Assembly (NCBI RefSeq): GCF_022829515.1
Contig: NZ_JAKSYL010000077.1
Span: forward strand, 52,450 to 116,449
Length of the DNA: 64,000 nucleotides
Origin: Methylobacterium sp. J-048
GTDB taxonomy: Bacteria; Pseudomonadota; Alphaproteobacteria; Rhizobiales; Beijerinckiaceae
Direction: 5' to 3'
A program made the translations under genes and the position numbers. Under the pieces are notes generated by a model. It was given only the letters and a program-made list of their open reading frames with translations. It was not told the DNA's origin and ran no database searches. The stretch's first letter is position 1. Every line of letters begins with the position of its first letter. Shown piece after piece: positions 44,998 through 54,253 of the stretch.

Positions 44998-45096
44998 GGG
45001 CGCACGCTGCTCTTGTGAGGGGAGCCCGTGCTTACTAGCGGGCACCGGGGCTGTCACCCGGGGCGGCCTCAATCCACCTCGCTCAATCCACCCCGC

Positions 45097-45546
45097 TCAA
45101 TCCTCCAGCAGGACCCGCACCCGGTCGAGATCGGTCACGAGGTCGACCAGGTCGATCGCCAGGGTGTCGTAGACGGATTGGGCGGCCGCGGGGAACTCTT
45201 CGAGCACCCGCCGCATCAGCGTCGGGGTGATCCGCATCACCTCGGCGGCGCCTTCGGCCCGGGCCTCGGTCGGCCGGGTGCCGCGCACGAACAGGGCGAG
45301 TTGGCCGATCAGCGCCGAGCGCCCGGCGCGCACCGGCTCGGCGTCCGCGACCCGGGGCGCCAGCCGGATCGTGCCCGACATCACCACGAAGCCGCCATCG
45401 GCCGGGTCGCCGCGGGCGAACAGCAGGTCGCCGTCCGCCAGTTCGCGGCGCTCGGCCGCGAAGGTCAGCAGGCGCAGGGCGTCCCGGTCGAGGAAGCCGA
45501 ACAGCGGCGCGTCTGCGAGGATCGCGATGTCGTCGTCGAGCCCCAA
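45097..45546 (-). CDS. Cyclic nucleotide-binding domain protein
   Basis: A 149-residue stand-alone cNMP-binding fold. It has the usual opening APLFGFLDRDALRLLTFAAERRE, then GDLLFARGDPADGGFVVMSG, and a partly changed phosphate cassette (GRSALIGQLALFV). No DNA-binding domain follows, so it is not a Crp/Fnr regulator. The start is TTG 45546, with GGTGGGG upstream. Such small proteins may sense cAMP or only keep the fold. It lies behind dapD without a clear operon. Confidence 0.75.
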   Translation of the reverse strand: MGLDDDIAILADAPLFGFLDRDALRLLTFAAERRELADGDLLFARGDPADGGFVVMSGTIRLAPRVADAEPVRAGRSALIGQLALFVRGTRPTEARAEGAAEVMRITPTLMRRVLEEFPAAAQSVYDTLAIDLVDLVTDLDRVRVLLED

Positions 45547-45674
45547 GGAACCGCCCCACCACCTGCGTGCAAACGAGCCTGAGCCCCGCCTACACGCAAA
45601 TCCCTAAAGCCCTTCCCGATCGCGTTGCAATCGCACTTGGCTCTCGGTTCCGGCCGTGACGCGCAACGAGTCGA

Positions 45675-46361
45675 TCAGGGCAGCAGCTTGTAGCCGCCGC
45701 CCTCGGTGACGAGGATCGCCGCAGTGGCGGGGTTCGGCTCGATCTTCTGGCGCAGGCGGTAGATGTGAGTCTCCAGCGTATGCGTGGTGACGTGGGCGTT
45801 GTAGCCCCAGACCTCGGCGAGCAGCGTGTCGCGGTTCACCACGGCCCGGCCGGCCCGGTACAGGAAGCGCAGGATCGCGGTCTCCTTCTCGGTGAGCTTG
45901 AGCTTCGAGCCGCGCTCGCCGACCAGCAGCTTGGCGCCAGGCCGGAACGTGTAGGGGCCGATCTGAAACACCGCGTCCTCGGACGCCTCGTGGCTGCGCA
46001 GATGCGCGCGGATCCGGGCGAGCAGGATGCCGAACTTGAACGGCTTGGTGACGTAGTCGTTGGCGCCGGCCTCCAGTCCCTCGACGTGGTCCGCTTCCGA
46101 ATCCTGCGCGGTGAGCATGATCACCGGGCCACGGAAACCGCCGGCGCGCATCCGGCGCACGGCCTCGCGCCCGTCGAGGTCGGGCAGGCCGACATCCATC
46201 ACCGCCAGGTCGATGCGGTCGGTGCCGACCCGCCGGACCGCGTCCGCGGCATTCGCCTCGGTGACCACGGTGAAGTCCTCGCAGAGGTCGAGCTGCTCGG
46301 TGAGCGTGTCGCGCAGGATCGCGTCGTCGTCACAGATCAGCAGGCGATAGGCATTCGACAT
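45675..46361 (-). CDS. OmpR-family response regulator (orphan)
   Basis: Response regulator of 228 residues. The receiver domain holds CDDD near residue 11, phospho-acceptor Asp56 in VMDVGLPDLDG and Lys in TKPFKF. The winged helix has TTHTLETHIYRLRQKIE and ends VTEGGGYKLLP. It resembles the CenR-like envelope regulators of alphaproteobacteria, but the identity cannot be fixed. No histidine kinase is adjacent. It is divergent from an L,D-transpeptidase gene, which would fit a cell-envelope role. Confidence 0.88.
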   Translation of the reverse strand: MSNAYRLLICDDDAILRDTLTEQLDLCEDFTVVTEANAADAVRRVGTDRIDLAVMDVGLPDLDGREAVRRMRAGGFRGPVIMLTAQDSEADHVEGLEAGANDYVTKPFKFGILLARIRAHLRSHEASEDAVFQIGPYTFRPGAKLLVGERGSKLKLTEKETAILRFLYRAGRAVVNRDTLLAEVWGYNAHVTTHTLETHIYRLRQKIEPNPATAAILVTEGGGYKLLP

Positions 46362-46720
46362 CGTCCGGGGCCCTGGAGCAGGCTGCGGGACCGGGAAACC
46401 CGGTGCCGGGAACAGCGTGCGGTGGCAAGGATCTGGAGCACGCCGTCCATCGTGAGACAACACGGCCGGCTCCAGGGAAGCGCAGGGCGCGCCGCACCGG
46501 AATCCAAGGGCGTTCGGTCCCCCCGGCGCTGGGGTGGGCTGGTTCGCTCCCGAATCCCGGCTTCGACGGCCTGGGTTCCACGGCAAGGATAGGGCTGCGT
46601 TTGTGGCCGGAAATTGCCTTGTGCGCAATTTTTCACGGTTTCGGTATTGGATACCGGGCATAAGGCCCGGCGTTCCGGCCCGCATGGCGACCGGTGGTGT
46701 GAGCGTCGGGGAGGGCCGTG
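46362..46720. other. 359-base divergent intergenic region
   Basis: Between the response regulator (-) and the L,D-transpeptidase gene (+). No gene was seen. A small palindrome TTGTGCGCAA near 46620 and GGTAT-tgg-ATACC near 46643 lie in the AT-rich part closest to the transpeptidase and may be promoter or operator elements. Confidence 0.5.
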
Positions 46721-47287
46721 ATGCGTCGAAGTCTCCGTGAGCGACCCGGCCCCGTCCGCGTGACCTTGGCCGAGATCCGGGTCCGCGCGACGGTCGGCGA
46801 CCGCCGCCGGGGCCAGCTTCTGATCGGCCCGGCCGTGATCCCCTGCGCCCTCGGGGCGGGCGGCATCGTCTGCGACAAGCGCGAGGGCGACGGCGGCTCG
46901 CCGCGCGGACGCTTCCGCCTGCGGGGAGGCGCCTACCGGCCGGATCATCTCGGCCTGCGCCCGCGCACGGCACTGCCCCTCCGGCCGACCCGGCCTGACG
47001 ACGGCTGGTGCGACGACCGCCGGGACCGCCGCTACAACCGGCCGATCCACCTGCCGGCCCCCGGCATCAGCGCCGAGTCGATGTGGCGCGACGACGGGCT
47101 CTACGACGTGGTGATCGACCTCGATTACAACCGCGCCCCGATCCGGAGGGGGCGGGGCTCGGCGATCTTCCTGCACATCGCCCGGGCCGGCTACCGCCCC
47201 ACCGAGGGCTGCGTGGCGCTGGCCCGGGCGGATCTGCTGCGGCTGCTCAAGCGCCTCGGGCCCCGCACGCATCTGCGGATCGGGTGA
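46721..47287 (+). CDS. L,D-transpeptidase (YkuD) family protein
   Basis: Predicted peptidoglycan cross-linking or related enzyme of 188 residues. The YkuD signature is complete: His in FLHIARAGY near residue 150 and the catalytic Cys in PTEGCVAL near 163. No obvious signal peptide is seen, so its export is unclear; a short Arg-rich start precedes the domain. GGGGAGGG lies just upstream of ATG 46721. The neighbouring response regulator may control it, but that is inference. Confidence 0.85.
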   Translation: MRRSLRERPGPVRVTLAEIRVRATVGDRRRGQLLIGPAVIPCALGAGGIVCDKREGDGGSPRGRFRLRGGAYRPDHLGLRPRTALPLRPTRPDDGWCDDRRDRRYNRPIHLPAPGISAESMWRDDGLYDVVIDLDYNRAPIRRGRGSAIFLHIARAGYRPTEGCVALARADLLRLLKRLGPRTHLRIG

Positions 47288-47290
47288 GGC

Positions 47291-48043
47291 TCACACCTTC
47301 CGGGTCCGAGCCCCGAAGATCGCCGTCCCGACCCGGACATGGGTGGCGCCCTGCTGGATCGCCGCCGGGAAATCCGCGCTCATGCCCATGGAGAGGATCG
47401 GCAGGTTGTGCGCCTGCGCCAGCCGGGCGAGCAGGGCGAAATGGGCCGAGGGCGGGTCCTCCGCCGGCGGGATGCACATCAAGCCCTGGATCGCGAGCCC
47501 GTGGGTGTCGCGGCACTCGGCCAGCAGGGTGGCGAGCTGGTCCGGCAGGACCCCGCCCTTCTGCGGCTCGGCGCCGGTATTGACCTGGATCAGCAGCTTC
47601 GGGGCGCGGCCCGCGCGCTGGATCTCCTTGGCGAGCGCCGCCGCGAGGGAGAGCCGGTCGAGGGAGTGGATCACGTCGAACAGGGCCACCGCCTCGCGGG
47701 CCTTGTTGGATTGCAGCGGCCCGACCAAGTGCAATTCGACATCCGGGTAGCGGGCGCGCAGGTCCGGCCATTTCGCCGCCGATTCCTGGACGTAGTTCTC
47801 GCCGAACACCCTCTGGCCCGCCTCCAGGGCCGGGACGATGCCCTCCGCCGGCACGGTCTTGGAGACCGCCACCAGCTGCACCTCCGCCGGGTTGCGCTCC
47901 GAATCCTCGGCCGCCTGGGCGATGGCGGCCCGAACCTCGGCGAGCCCGGCGGCGACATCGGCCTCGCCGACCGGCAGCTTGGCGGTCGGCTGCCCCATCC
48001 CGTCCGTCGGGGGGGCGTTCGAGTCGGTGATCGCGTCGTCCAT
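47291..48043 (-). CDS. YggS-family pyridoxal phosphate homeostasis protein
   Basis: PLP-binding protein of 250 residues that buffers free pyridoxal phosphate; it has no known enzymatic reaction. The PLP lysine is in LVAVSKTVPAE near residue 55. Other marks are VFGENYVQE near 78, HLVGPLQSNK near 102, IQVNTGAEPQKGG near 150 and SMGMSADFPAAI near 218. ATG 48043 was chosen over 48100 since conserved sequence starts soon after. It is convergent with the L,D-transpeptidase, three bases apart. Confidence 0.92.
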   Translation of the reverse strand: MDDAITDSNAPPTDGMGQPTAKLPVGEADVAAGLAEVRAAIAQAAEDSERNPAEVQLVAVSKTVPAEGIVPALEAGQRVFGENYVQESAAKWPDLRARYPDVELHLVGPLQSNKAREAVALFDVIHSLDRLSLAAALAKEIQRAGRAPKLLIQVNTGAEPQKGGVLPDQLATLLAECRDTHGLAIQGLMCIPPAEDPPSAHFALLARLAQAHNLPILSMGMSADFPAAIQQGATHVRVGTAIFGARTRKV

Positions 48044-48419
48044 CGCGTGCCTGTCCTGTCGCTGCCGGGCCCGCCCCGCGAGGAGGGTGATCCAACCCAC
48101 CCCCTCATCCTGAGGTGCCCGGCGATCGCAGATCGCTGGGCCTCGAAGGAGCCCTCCAGGGATCGCGCTGCTGGCTGGAGGCCTCCTTCGAGGTCTCCGC
48201 TTCGCTCCGCCGCCTCAGGATGAGGGGGATGGGTGGGATCGCCCTGGTGCGGGCTCCTCTCATGAACCGTGTGCTGCCCGCCGACCTATGCCGTTGCGCG
48301 TCCCGCGCAAGCCCGAAACCATGCATCCGTTGACCGGCTCCGGCGCAGATATGCTACTGGGCCGCGACGTGCCGCGGCCATCCCCGACCAGCCGCCGAGC
48401 CCCTGACCCAGCCGGATCC
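48044..48419. other. 376-base divergent region holding a family B repeat
   Basis: Between yggS (-) and leuS (+). The part 48101-48228 is a family B inverted repeat. The remaining 190 bases lead into leuS; they contain an open frame in phase with leuS, but without a start site better than ATG 48420. Confidence 0.6.
48101..48228. repeat. Long inverted repeat, family B copy 5
   Basis: CCCCTCATCCTGAGGTGCC pairs with CGCCTCAGGATGAGGGGG about 110 bases later. Internal arms CTCGAAGGAGCCCTCCAG and CTGGAGGCCTCCTTCGAG are kept with one change. Unlike copies 1 and 4 it lies between divergent genes, so a terminator role is less obvious here. Confidence 0.85.
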
Positions 48420-51002
48420 ATGACCAGCACCGCCCCCTCCGCCGTCGAGCGCTACAACGCCAAGGATGCCGAGCCCCGCTGGCAGGCCGCCTGGGCGGAG
48501 CAGCGCCTGTTCGAGACCGACAATGCCGACGGGCGCCCGAAATACTACGTGCTGGAGATGTTCCCGTACCCGTCGGGGCGGATCCACATGGGCCACGTGC
48601 GCAACTACGCGATGGGCGACGTGGTCGCCCGCTACAAGCGCGCCCGGGGCTTCAACGTGCTCCACCCGATGGGCTGGGACGCGTTCGGGCTGCCGGCCGA
48701 GAACGCCGCCATGGAGCGCAAGGTCAACCCGCGGGACTGGACCTACGCCAACATCGCGTCGATGCGCGACCAGCTGAAGGCCATGGGCCTGTCGCTCGAC
48801 TGGAGCCGGGAGATCGCGACCTGCGACCCCGACTACTACAAGCACCAGCAGCGCATGTTCCTCGACTTCCTGGACAAAGGGCTGGTGACCCGCCGGACGG
48901 CCAAGGTGAACTGGGACCCGGTGGACCACACCGTGCTCGCCAACGAGCAGGTGATCGACGGGCGCGGCTGGCGCTCCGGCGCCCTGGTCGAGCAGCGCGA
49001 GCTGACCCAGTGGTTCTTCAAGATCACCGACTTCGCCGAGGACCTGCTCACCGCGCTGGACGGGCTGGACCGCTGGCCGGAAAAGGTCCGGCTGATGCAG
49101 AAGAACTGGATCGGCCGCTCCGAGGGTCTGGAAGTCCGGTTCGCGCTCGCTCGGCCGCCGGCCGGTGCGGCCGAGTCCGTGACGGTCTACACCACCCGGC
49201 CCGACACGCTGTTCGGTGCCCGGTTCCTGGCGATCGCCGCCGACCATCCCCTGGCGGCAACCCTGGCCGCGAACAACCCCGACCTCCAGGCCTTCATCGA
49301 GGAATGCCGGCGCACCGGCACCGCCCAGGCGGCGATCGACACTGCGGAAAAGCTCGGCTTCGACACCGGCCTGACCGTGCGCCACCCCCTCGACCCGGCC
49401 TGGGAGCTGCCGGTCTACGTCGCGAATTTCGTGCTGATGGAGTACGGCACCGGCGCGGTGTTCGGCTGCCCGGCGCACGACCAGCGCGACCTCGATTTTT
49501 CCAACAAGTACGGGCTCGGCAACGTCCCGGTGGTCTGCCCCGAGGGGCAGGATCCGGAAGCCTTCCTGATCACCACCACCGCCTATGTCGAGGACGGGCG
49601 GATGATCAATTCGCGCTTCCTCGATGGCATGACCACCGATGAAGCCTTCGAGGCCGTGGCGCAGCGCCTGGAAGGGGAGGGGGTGGCCAAGCGCAAGGTC
49701 CAGTTCCGCCTGCGCGACTGGGGTGTCTCGCGCCAGCGCTACTGGGGCTGCCCGATCCCGATCATCCACTGCGAGAGCTGCGGCCCGGTGCCGGTGCCGG
49801 TCTCGGACCTGCCGGTGAAGCTGCCCGAAGACGTGTCCTTCGATCAGCCCGGCAACCCGCTGGAGCGGGATCAGGCCTGGCGCAACGTCCCATGCCCGCA
49901 CTGCAGCGCGCCGGCCCGGCGCGAGACCGACACGATGGATACGTTCGTCGATTCGTCCTGGTACTACGCCCGCTTCACCGCGCCCTGGCTCACCGACGCC
50001 CCCACCGACCGGGCCACGGTCGATCACTGGCTGGCGGTGGACCAGTATATCGGCGGCATCGAGCACGCGATCCTGCACCTGCTCTACGCCCGGTTCTTCA
50101 TGCGGGCGATGCGCGAGACCGGCTGGGCCGGCGTCTCCGAGCCGTTCGCGGGCCTGTTCACGCAGGGCATGGTCGTTCACGAGACCTACAAGGACGCGGC
50201 CGGCGCCTGGGTGCCGCCGGCCGAGATCCGCTTCTCCACGGAGGAGGGCGAGCGCCGCGCGTTTCACGTGAAAACTCAGGCGCCGGTCGCGATCGGCCCG
50301 ATCGAGAAGATGTCGAAGTCCAAGAAGAACGTGGTCGATCCGGACGACATCATCGCGAGCTACGGGGCCGACACGGCGCGCTGGTTCGTGCTGTCCGATT
50401 CGCCCCCCGAGCGCGACGTGATCTGGAGCGAGGAGGGCGTGCAGGGCGCCGCCCGGTTCGTCCAGAAGGTCTGGCGCCTGGTCAACGCCGCCCAGGCGGT
50501 CACCGGCGACGGCACCGCCGACCTCGCCCTGCGCAAGGCCGCTCACCGGGCGCTGGCCGCCGTGCAGGACGATATCGAGCGCCTGCGCTTCAACCGCTGC
50601 GTCGCCCACATCTACACCCTGGCCAATGCCCTCGAAGACGGGCTCCGCGGGCCGGTCTCGCGCGCGGCGGCCACGGAAGCCGCCGGCATCCTGGTGCAGC
50701 TCATCGCCCCGATGATGCCGCACCTCGCCGAGGAATGCTGGACGGCGCTGGGCCGCCCCGGGTTGGCCGCCCAGGCGCCCTGGCCGGAGGCGGAGGCCGG
50801 GCTCCTGGTCGAGGACGAGATCACCCTGCCGGTCCAGATCAACGGCAAGAAGCGCGCGGACGTGACGGTGCCGCGCGACGCCGACGCCAAGGCGGTGGAA
50901 GCCGCCACCCTCGCCCTGGAGACAGTCCAGAAGATCCTGGAGGGCAAGCCGCCGCGCAAAGTGATCGTCGTGCCGGGGCGGATCGTGAATCTGGTGGTGT
51001 GA
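48420..51002 (+). CDS. leuS: Leucyl-tRNA synthetase
   Basis: Class I synthetase charging tRNA(Leu), 860 residues. The HIGH motif is HMGH at residues 56-59 and KMSKS is at residues 630-634. The editing domain lies between ([12 protein letters not shown] near 258). Zinc-finger-type cysteines are present in HCESCGP and CPHCSAP. The start ATG 48420 follows CCGGATCC with a weak ribosome site. In most alphaproteobacteria leuS precedes lptE-holA; here it is apart and on the opposite strand. A near-parS sequence lies inside the gene at 50261. Confidence 0.97.
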   Translation: MTSTAPSAVERYNAKDAEPRWQAAWAEQRLFETDNADGRPKYYVLEMFPYPSGRIHMGHVRNYAMGDVVARYKRARGFNVLHPMGWDAFGLPAENAAMERKVNPRDWTYANIASMRDQLKAMGLSLDWSREIATCDPDYYKHQQRMFLDFLDKGLVTRRTAKVNWDPVDHTVLANEQVIDGRGWRSGALVEQRELTQWFFKITDFAEDLLTALDGLDRWPEKVRLMQKNWIGRSEGLEVRFALARPPAGAAESVTVYTTRPDTLFGARFLAIAADHPLAATLAANNPDLQAFIEECRRTGTAQAAIDTAEKLGFDTGLTVRHPLDPAWELPVYVANFVLMEYGTGAVFGCPAHDQRDLDFSNKYGLGNVPVVCPEGQDPEAFLITTTAYVEDGRMINSRFLDGMTTDEAFEAVAQRLEGEGVAKRKVQFRLRDWGVSRQRYWGCPIPIIHCESCGPVPVPVSDLPVKLPEDVSFDQPGNPLERDQAWRNVPCPHCSAPARRETDTMDTFVDSSWYYARFTAPWLTDAPTDRATVDHWLAVDQYIGGIEHAILHLLYARFFMRAMRETGWAGVSEPFAGLFTQGMVVHETYKDAAGAWVPPAEIRFSTEEGERRAFHVKTQAPVAIGPIEKMSKSKKNVVDPDDIIASYGADTARWFVLSDSPPERDVIWSEEGVQGAARFVQKVWRLVNAAQAVTGDGTADLALRKAAHRALAAVQDDIERLRFNRCVAHIYTLANALEDGLRGPVSRAAATEAAGILVQLIAPMMPHLAEECWTALGRPGLAAQAPWPEAEAGLLVEDEITLPVQINGKKRADVTVPRDADAKAVEAATLALETVQKILEGKPPRKVIVVPGRIVNLVV
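50261..50274. other. Near-consensus parS site inside leuS
   Basis: GTTTCACGTGAAAA matches 13 of the 14 core parS bases (last C changed to A). It is read in leuS as Phe-His-Val-Lys. It lies 14 kb from parB and could be a weaker ParB site. Confidence 0.6.
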
Positions 51003-51012
51003 CCACCGGCCG

Positions 51013-51300
51013 ATGCCAGCACCGGCCTTCATCTACACACGCCATGCACGGGAAAACCTCACCGATCGCAGGATCGCGCGTGAACTCGTCGAGGGCACGG
51101 TCTTGGCGCCGGAGGCAATCGAACCCGATCCGCGCTATCCCGAGCGCATGCGGGCCTATCGTGCTTGGCCTGAGCACGGGGGCCGCGTGCTCCGGGTCGT
51201 CTACGTCGAGGAGCACGCGTTGACTTACCGGGTCATCACGCTCTTCCTGGATCGCAACTGGAGGCGAAGACGTGAAAGTCCGATACGATCCGGAGGCTGA
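51013..51300 (+). CDS. DUF4258-like protein
   Basis: A 95-residue basic protein. The start FIYTRHARENLTDRRI and the later VLRVVYVEEHALTYRVITLFLDRNW match the pattern of DUF4258, a small RelE-like fold often found with DUF2283. It overlaps the next gene by 29 bases. It begins 10 bases after leuS, so read-through expression is likely. A toxin-like role is suspected in the literature for such pairs but not shown here. Confidence 0.7.
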   Translation: MPAPAFIYTRHARENLTDRRIARELVEGTVLAPEAIEPDPRYPERMRAYRAWPEHGGRVLRVVYVEEHALTYRVITLFLDRNWRRRRESPIRSGG

Positions 51301-51469
51301 TGCTCTGTATCTGCGCCTCGCCGACGCCCCCGTGAGCGAGAGCGAGGAGGTGCGGCCGGGGATCGTCCTGGATTTCGATGCGGAGGGCCGTGTCGTCGCC
51401 ATCGAGATCCTCAACACGAAGGATCATCTCGCGGCTGGGGTCGATCTGGCCCAGCTCACGGCCGCCTGA
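51272..51469 (+). CDS. DUF2283-like protein
   Basis: A 65-residue protein starting at GTG 51272 with MKVRYDPEADALYLRLAD and ending in LDFDAEGRVVAIEIL and a short helix, the standard DUF2283 layout. It overlaps the DUF4258-like gene, a common two-gene cassette. The partner role would be antitoxin-like if the module is a toxin-antitoxin system; this is inference. Confidence 0.8.
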   Translation: MKVRYDPEADALYLRLADAPVSESEEVRPGIVLDFDAEGRVVAIEILNTKDHLAAGVDLAQLTAA

Positions 51470-51478
51470 CCGGCAGCT

Positions 51479-52270
51479 CTACGGCGCCGCCAGCCCCGGA
51501 TCCTGCCCGTTGGCCTCCAGGCTCCGCGCGACGAACCCGTCCGCCTTCGCCTGCGTCAGGAAGTCGGCGAGGTAGGCCGCCCCCGCATCCCGCCCGACCG
51601 GCAGGCCCATCGCCTGCGGGATCTCCATGAAATGTCCCGGCAGCAGCCGCACCTCCGGATGGGCGGCCGCGTAAGCGGAAAGCGGCTGGTGGACCCCGGC
51701 GGCGACGTCGAGCCCGTCCCGGGCGAAGGCCGTGACCGCCTCGGCCGAGGTCGCGGCCCGCACCAGGGTGGCGTGGCGCAGCGCCCGGGTCAGGAACAGG
51801 TCGTAGGCGCTGCCGCGACCCACGGAAACGCGCACCCCGTCGCGGTCGACCACCTCCGGAGCCCGGATCGGCGAGGCGGCCGGTACCAAATAGCTGCCGG
51901 CGATCAGCACGTAGGGCGCCGTGAAGGCGATGCCTTCGGCACGCTTCGGGTCGATCGCCAGGAAGCAGATGTCCCAGGTCCCGGATCCGGCCGAGCCCGA
52001 AACGGCGCCCGCCCCGGGAAACGTCACGAAGGCCACCGGCACTCCGAGTTTCTGCGCCAGCGCCCGGGCGAGATCGACCGACACGCCCGCCGGGCCGTCC
52101 GCCCCGGACCGGGCCAGAACCGGATTGCCGAGGTTGATCGCCGCCCGGAGCATCCCGGTGGGGGCGAGGTCGTGCAGGGCCGCGGGGGAGGGCGTCATTG
52201 GGATCGTCTCCGCGCGGGCCTGGGTGAGGAAGATCAGGGTGCACAGAGCTACGGCGATTCGGATGCTCAT
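51479..52270 (-). CDS. Periplasmic substrate-binding protein (ABC type)
   Basis: A 263-residue solute-binding protein of the amino-acid type (family 3). A signal peptide (1-20, ending TQARAET) is followed by [15 protein letters not shown] near residue 40, [16 protein letters not shown] near 65 and [22 protein letters not shown] near 95. No permease or ATPase genes are adjacent. It overlaps terC by four bases and is the last gene of a DagK-TerC operon, an unusual setting. The ligand is unknown. Confidence 0.85.
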   Translation of the reverse strand: MSIRIAVALCTLIFLTQARAETIPMTPSPAALHDLAPTGMLRAAINLGNPVLARSGADGPAGVSVDLARALAQKLGVPVAFVTFPGAGAVSGSAGSGTWDICFLAIDPKRAEGIAFTAPYVLIAGSYLVPAASPIRAPEVVDRDGVRVSVGRGSAYDLFLTRALRHATLVRAATSAEAVTAFARDGLDVAAGVHQPLSAYAAAHPEVRLLPGHFMEIPQAMGLPVGRDAGAAYLADFLTQAKADGFVARSLEANGQDPGLAAP

Positions 52271-53013
52271 CCCCGGCTCCCGCCCGCCGCCCGACGGCGC
52301 CCGCGGGCCAGCATGTTGAGGCCCTCCACGCCGGCCGAGAACGCCATGGCGGTGTAGATGTAGCCCTTCGGCACATGCGCGCCGAACCCTTCGGCGATCA
52401 GCGTCATGCCGATCATGATCAGGAAGCCCAGCGCCAGCATCACCACGGTCGGGTTGCGGGCGATGAAGGCCGAGAGCGGCTCGGCCGCGACCAGCATGAC
52501 GATCACCGCCACCACCACGGCCACCATCATCACCGGCACGTGCTCGGTCATGCCCACCGCGGTGATGATCGAGTCGATCGAGAACACGAGGTCGAGGAGC
52601 AGGATCTGGCCGATCGCCGCGCCGAACCCGATCGTGCCGCCGGATTTCGGCGTGTCGGTCGGCGAAGCGGGATCGACGCTGTGGTGAATCTCCTTGGTGG
52701 CCTTCCAGAGCAGGAACAGGCCGCCGCCGATCAGGATCAGGTCCCGCCAGGAGAAATCCTGGCCCAGCACCGAGAAGACCGGCTCGGTCAGGTGCACGAT
52801 GAACGCGACCGTACCCAGCAACCCGAGCCGCAGGATCAGGGCCAGCCCGATTCCGATCCGCCGCGCCCGCGTCTGCTGGTCGGCCGGCAGCTTGTTGGTC
52901 AGGATCGAGATGAAGATCAGGTTGTCGATGCCGAGCACCACCTCCATCACCACGAGGGTCGCCAACGCGGCCCAGATGGCCGGCTGCGTGGCAAGCTGGA
53001 TCAGGTCGGTCAC
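52267..53013 (-). CDS. TerC-family membrane protein
   Basis: Integral membrane protein of 248 residues with about seven helices. The family signatures are [15 protein letters not shown] near residue 22 and [18 protein letters not shown] near 137, with the acidic residues thought to bind metal ions. TerC relatives handle manganese or tellurite stress; the exact role here is unknown. GTG 53013 overlaps the stop of the lipid kinase gene (GTGA), and its own stop overlaps the substrate-binding gene (ATGA). Confidence 0.9.
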   Translation of the reverse strand: MTDLIQLATQPAIWAALATLVVMEVVLGIDNLIFISILTNKLPADQQTRARRIGIGLALILRLGLLGTVAFIVHLTEPVFSVLGQDFSWRDLILIGGGLFLLWKATKEIHHSVDPASPTDTPKSGGTIGFGAAIGQILLLDLVFSIDSIITAVGMTEHVPVMMVAVVVAVIVMLVAAEPLSAFIARNPTVVMLALGFLIMIGMTLIAEGFGAHVPKGYIYTAMAFSAGVEGLNMLARGRRRAAGGSRG

Positions 53014-53963
53014 GGGTCGGGCGTCTCGCTGGTCGGGAACAGGCGGCTGCCGAGCGCGGCGAGGTCGAACGGACCGGGGCGGTTCGCCGGGTCGGGGGCA
53101 TAGACCTGGAGAATCTTCGGGAACACCTTGAAATGGGCGGGCGTGTGCGTGGTCAGCTCGCCATCGGTGTTCACCGGCCGGGGCTTGCGCGTCGTGACCG
53201 TGATCTCCTGGGTCTGGAAGGCGCGCACGTCGGCCGCGCGCCCGTGGGTGCCCCTGCGCAGGGCCGGCAGCAGCGCGATCAGCCGCCACCAATGGGCGAC
53301 TTCCAGGCTGTAGAAATCGAGCTTGCCGTCGTCGACCGTGGCGGTCTCCTCGACCGTCATGCCGCCGCCGTAGTGCCGGCCGTTGCCGACCGAGACCTGG
53401 ATCGTGGTCACCTTCTCGACCGTGCCGTCATGCTCGATCGTCACGGTGAACGGCCGCACCCGGCGCAGCACCCGGATGGCCGCGACCGCGTAGCCGAGCA
53501 CCCCCCAGGTCTTCTTCGATTCGGCGGTGAGCTCGCCCGCGAGCTCGGCCGAGAAGCCGATGCTGGCGACGTTGAAATAGTAGTGGCCGTTGACCCAGCC
53601 GAGATCGACCGGCCGTGGCTCGGCCGTCGGGATGAACCGGGCCGCCGCCAGGGGATCCAGCGGCAGGCCGAGGGAGCGGGCGAGGTCGTTGGCCGTGCCC
53701 AGCGGCAGGATCGCCAGAGGCAGGCCGCTCTCCACCAGGGCCGGCGCCGCCGTGTTCATGGTGCCGTCGCCGCCGCCGAGGATCACGAGGTCGACATCCT
53801 GGGCCCGCGCGCGGATCTCATCGCGGCAATCGGCGTCAGGGGGCGGCTCCACCGGTTCGATGCCGCCGGCCCGCAGGATGCCCCGCACCGCGTCGAGGTC
53901 GAGGCTGCCGTTGCGGGCCTTCGCGTTGCAGATCAGCAGCGCCCGGCGCTGCCCCGCGCTCAT
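53010..53963 (-). CDS. Diacylglycerol kinase family lipid kinase (YegS/BmrU type)
   Basis: Soluble kinase of 317 residues that phosphorylates diacylglycerol or a related lipid. The nucleotide-binding [14 protein letters not shown] lies near residue 64, [14 protein letters not shown] near 88 and [11 protein letters not shown] near 130. The C-terminal domain follows the DgkB/YegS plan. ATG 53963 was chosen since upstream sequence has no family match. It is the first gene of a three-gene operon with terC and a binding protein, all with 4-base overlaps. Confidence 0.93.
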   Translation of the reverse strand: MSAGQRRALLICNAKARNGSLDLDAVRGILRAGGIEPVEPPPDADCRDEIRARAQDVDLVILGGGDGTMNTAAPALVESGLPLAILPLGTANDLARSLGLPLDPLAAARFIPTAEPRPVDLGWVNGHYYFNVASIGFSAELAGELTAESKKTWGVLGYAVAAIRVLRRVRPFTVTIEHDGTVEKVTTIQVSVGNGRHYGGGMTVEETATVDDGKLDFYSLEVAHWWRLIALLPALRRGTHGRAADVRAFQTQEITVTTRKPRPVNTDGELTTHTPAHFKVFPKILQVYAPDPANRPGPFDLAALGSRLFPTSETPDP

Positions 53964-54253
53964 GGCCGGCTCCGATGCCGGTTCGGGGTCACCTCGGTCT
54001 CGGGTCGGGCCACGGGATCCTCGATGCGCGGGGCGACGGATGGGCCGGCGGAAAACCCAAAACCGGCGACAGCCAAGATTGTCCCCACTTGGTGGCGAAA
54101 CCATCGAACGCAACCCCGTCATCCACGCAATCCCCGGCTGGTACCGGCCCCGCAGATCGGCAGAGTCGAGAGTGCGCCCGGAACAACCGTGGAACCGCTT
54201 CGGCATGCGGGCGCGTTCTCACCACGACCGCCCCGGCCGCCAGGAAGGCACCG

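Noticed and set aside
48354..51032. 892-codon minus-strand frame opposite leuS
   Set aside because: Antisense shadow of leucyl-tRNA synthetase with no family pattern.
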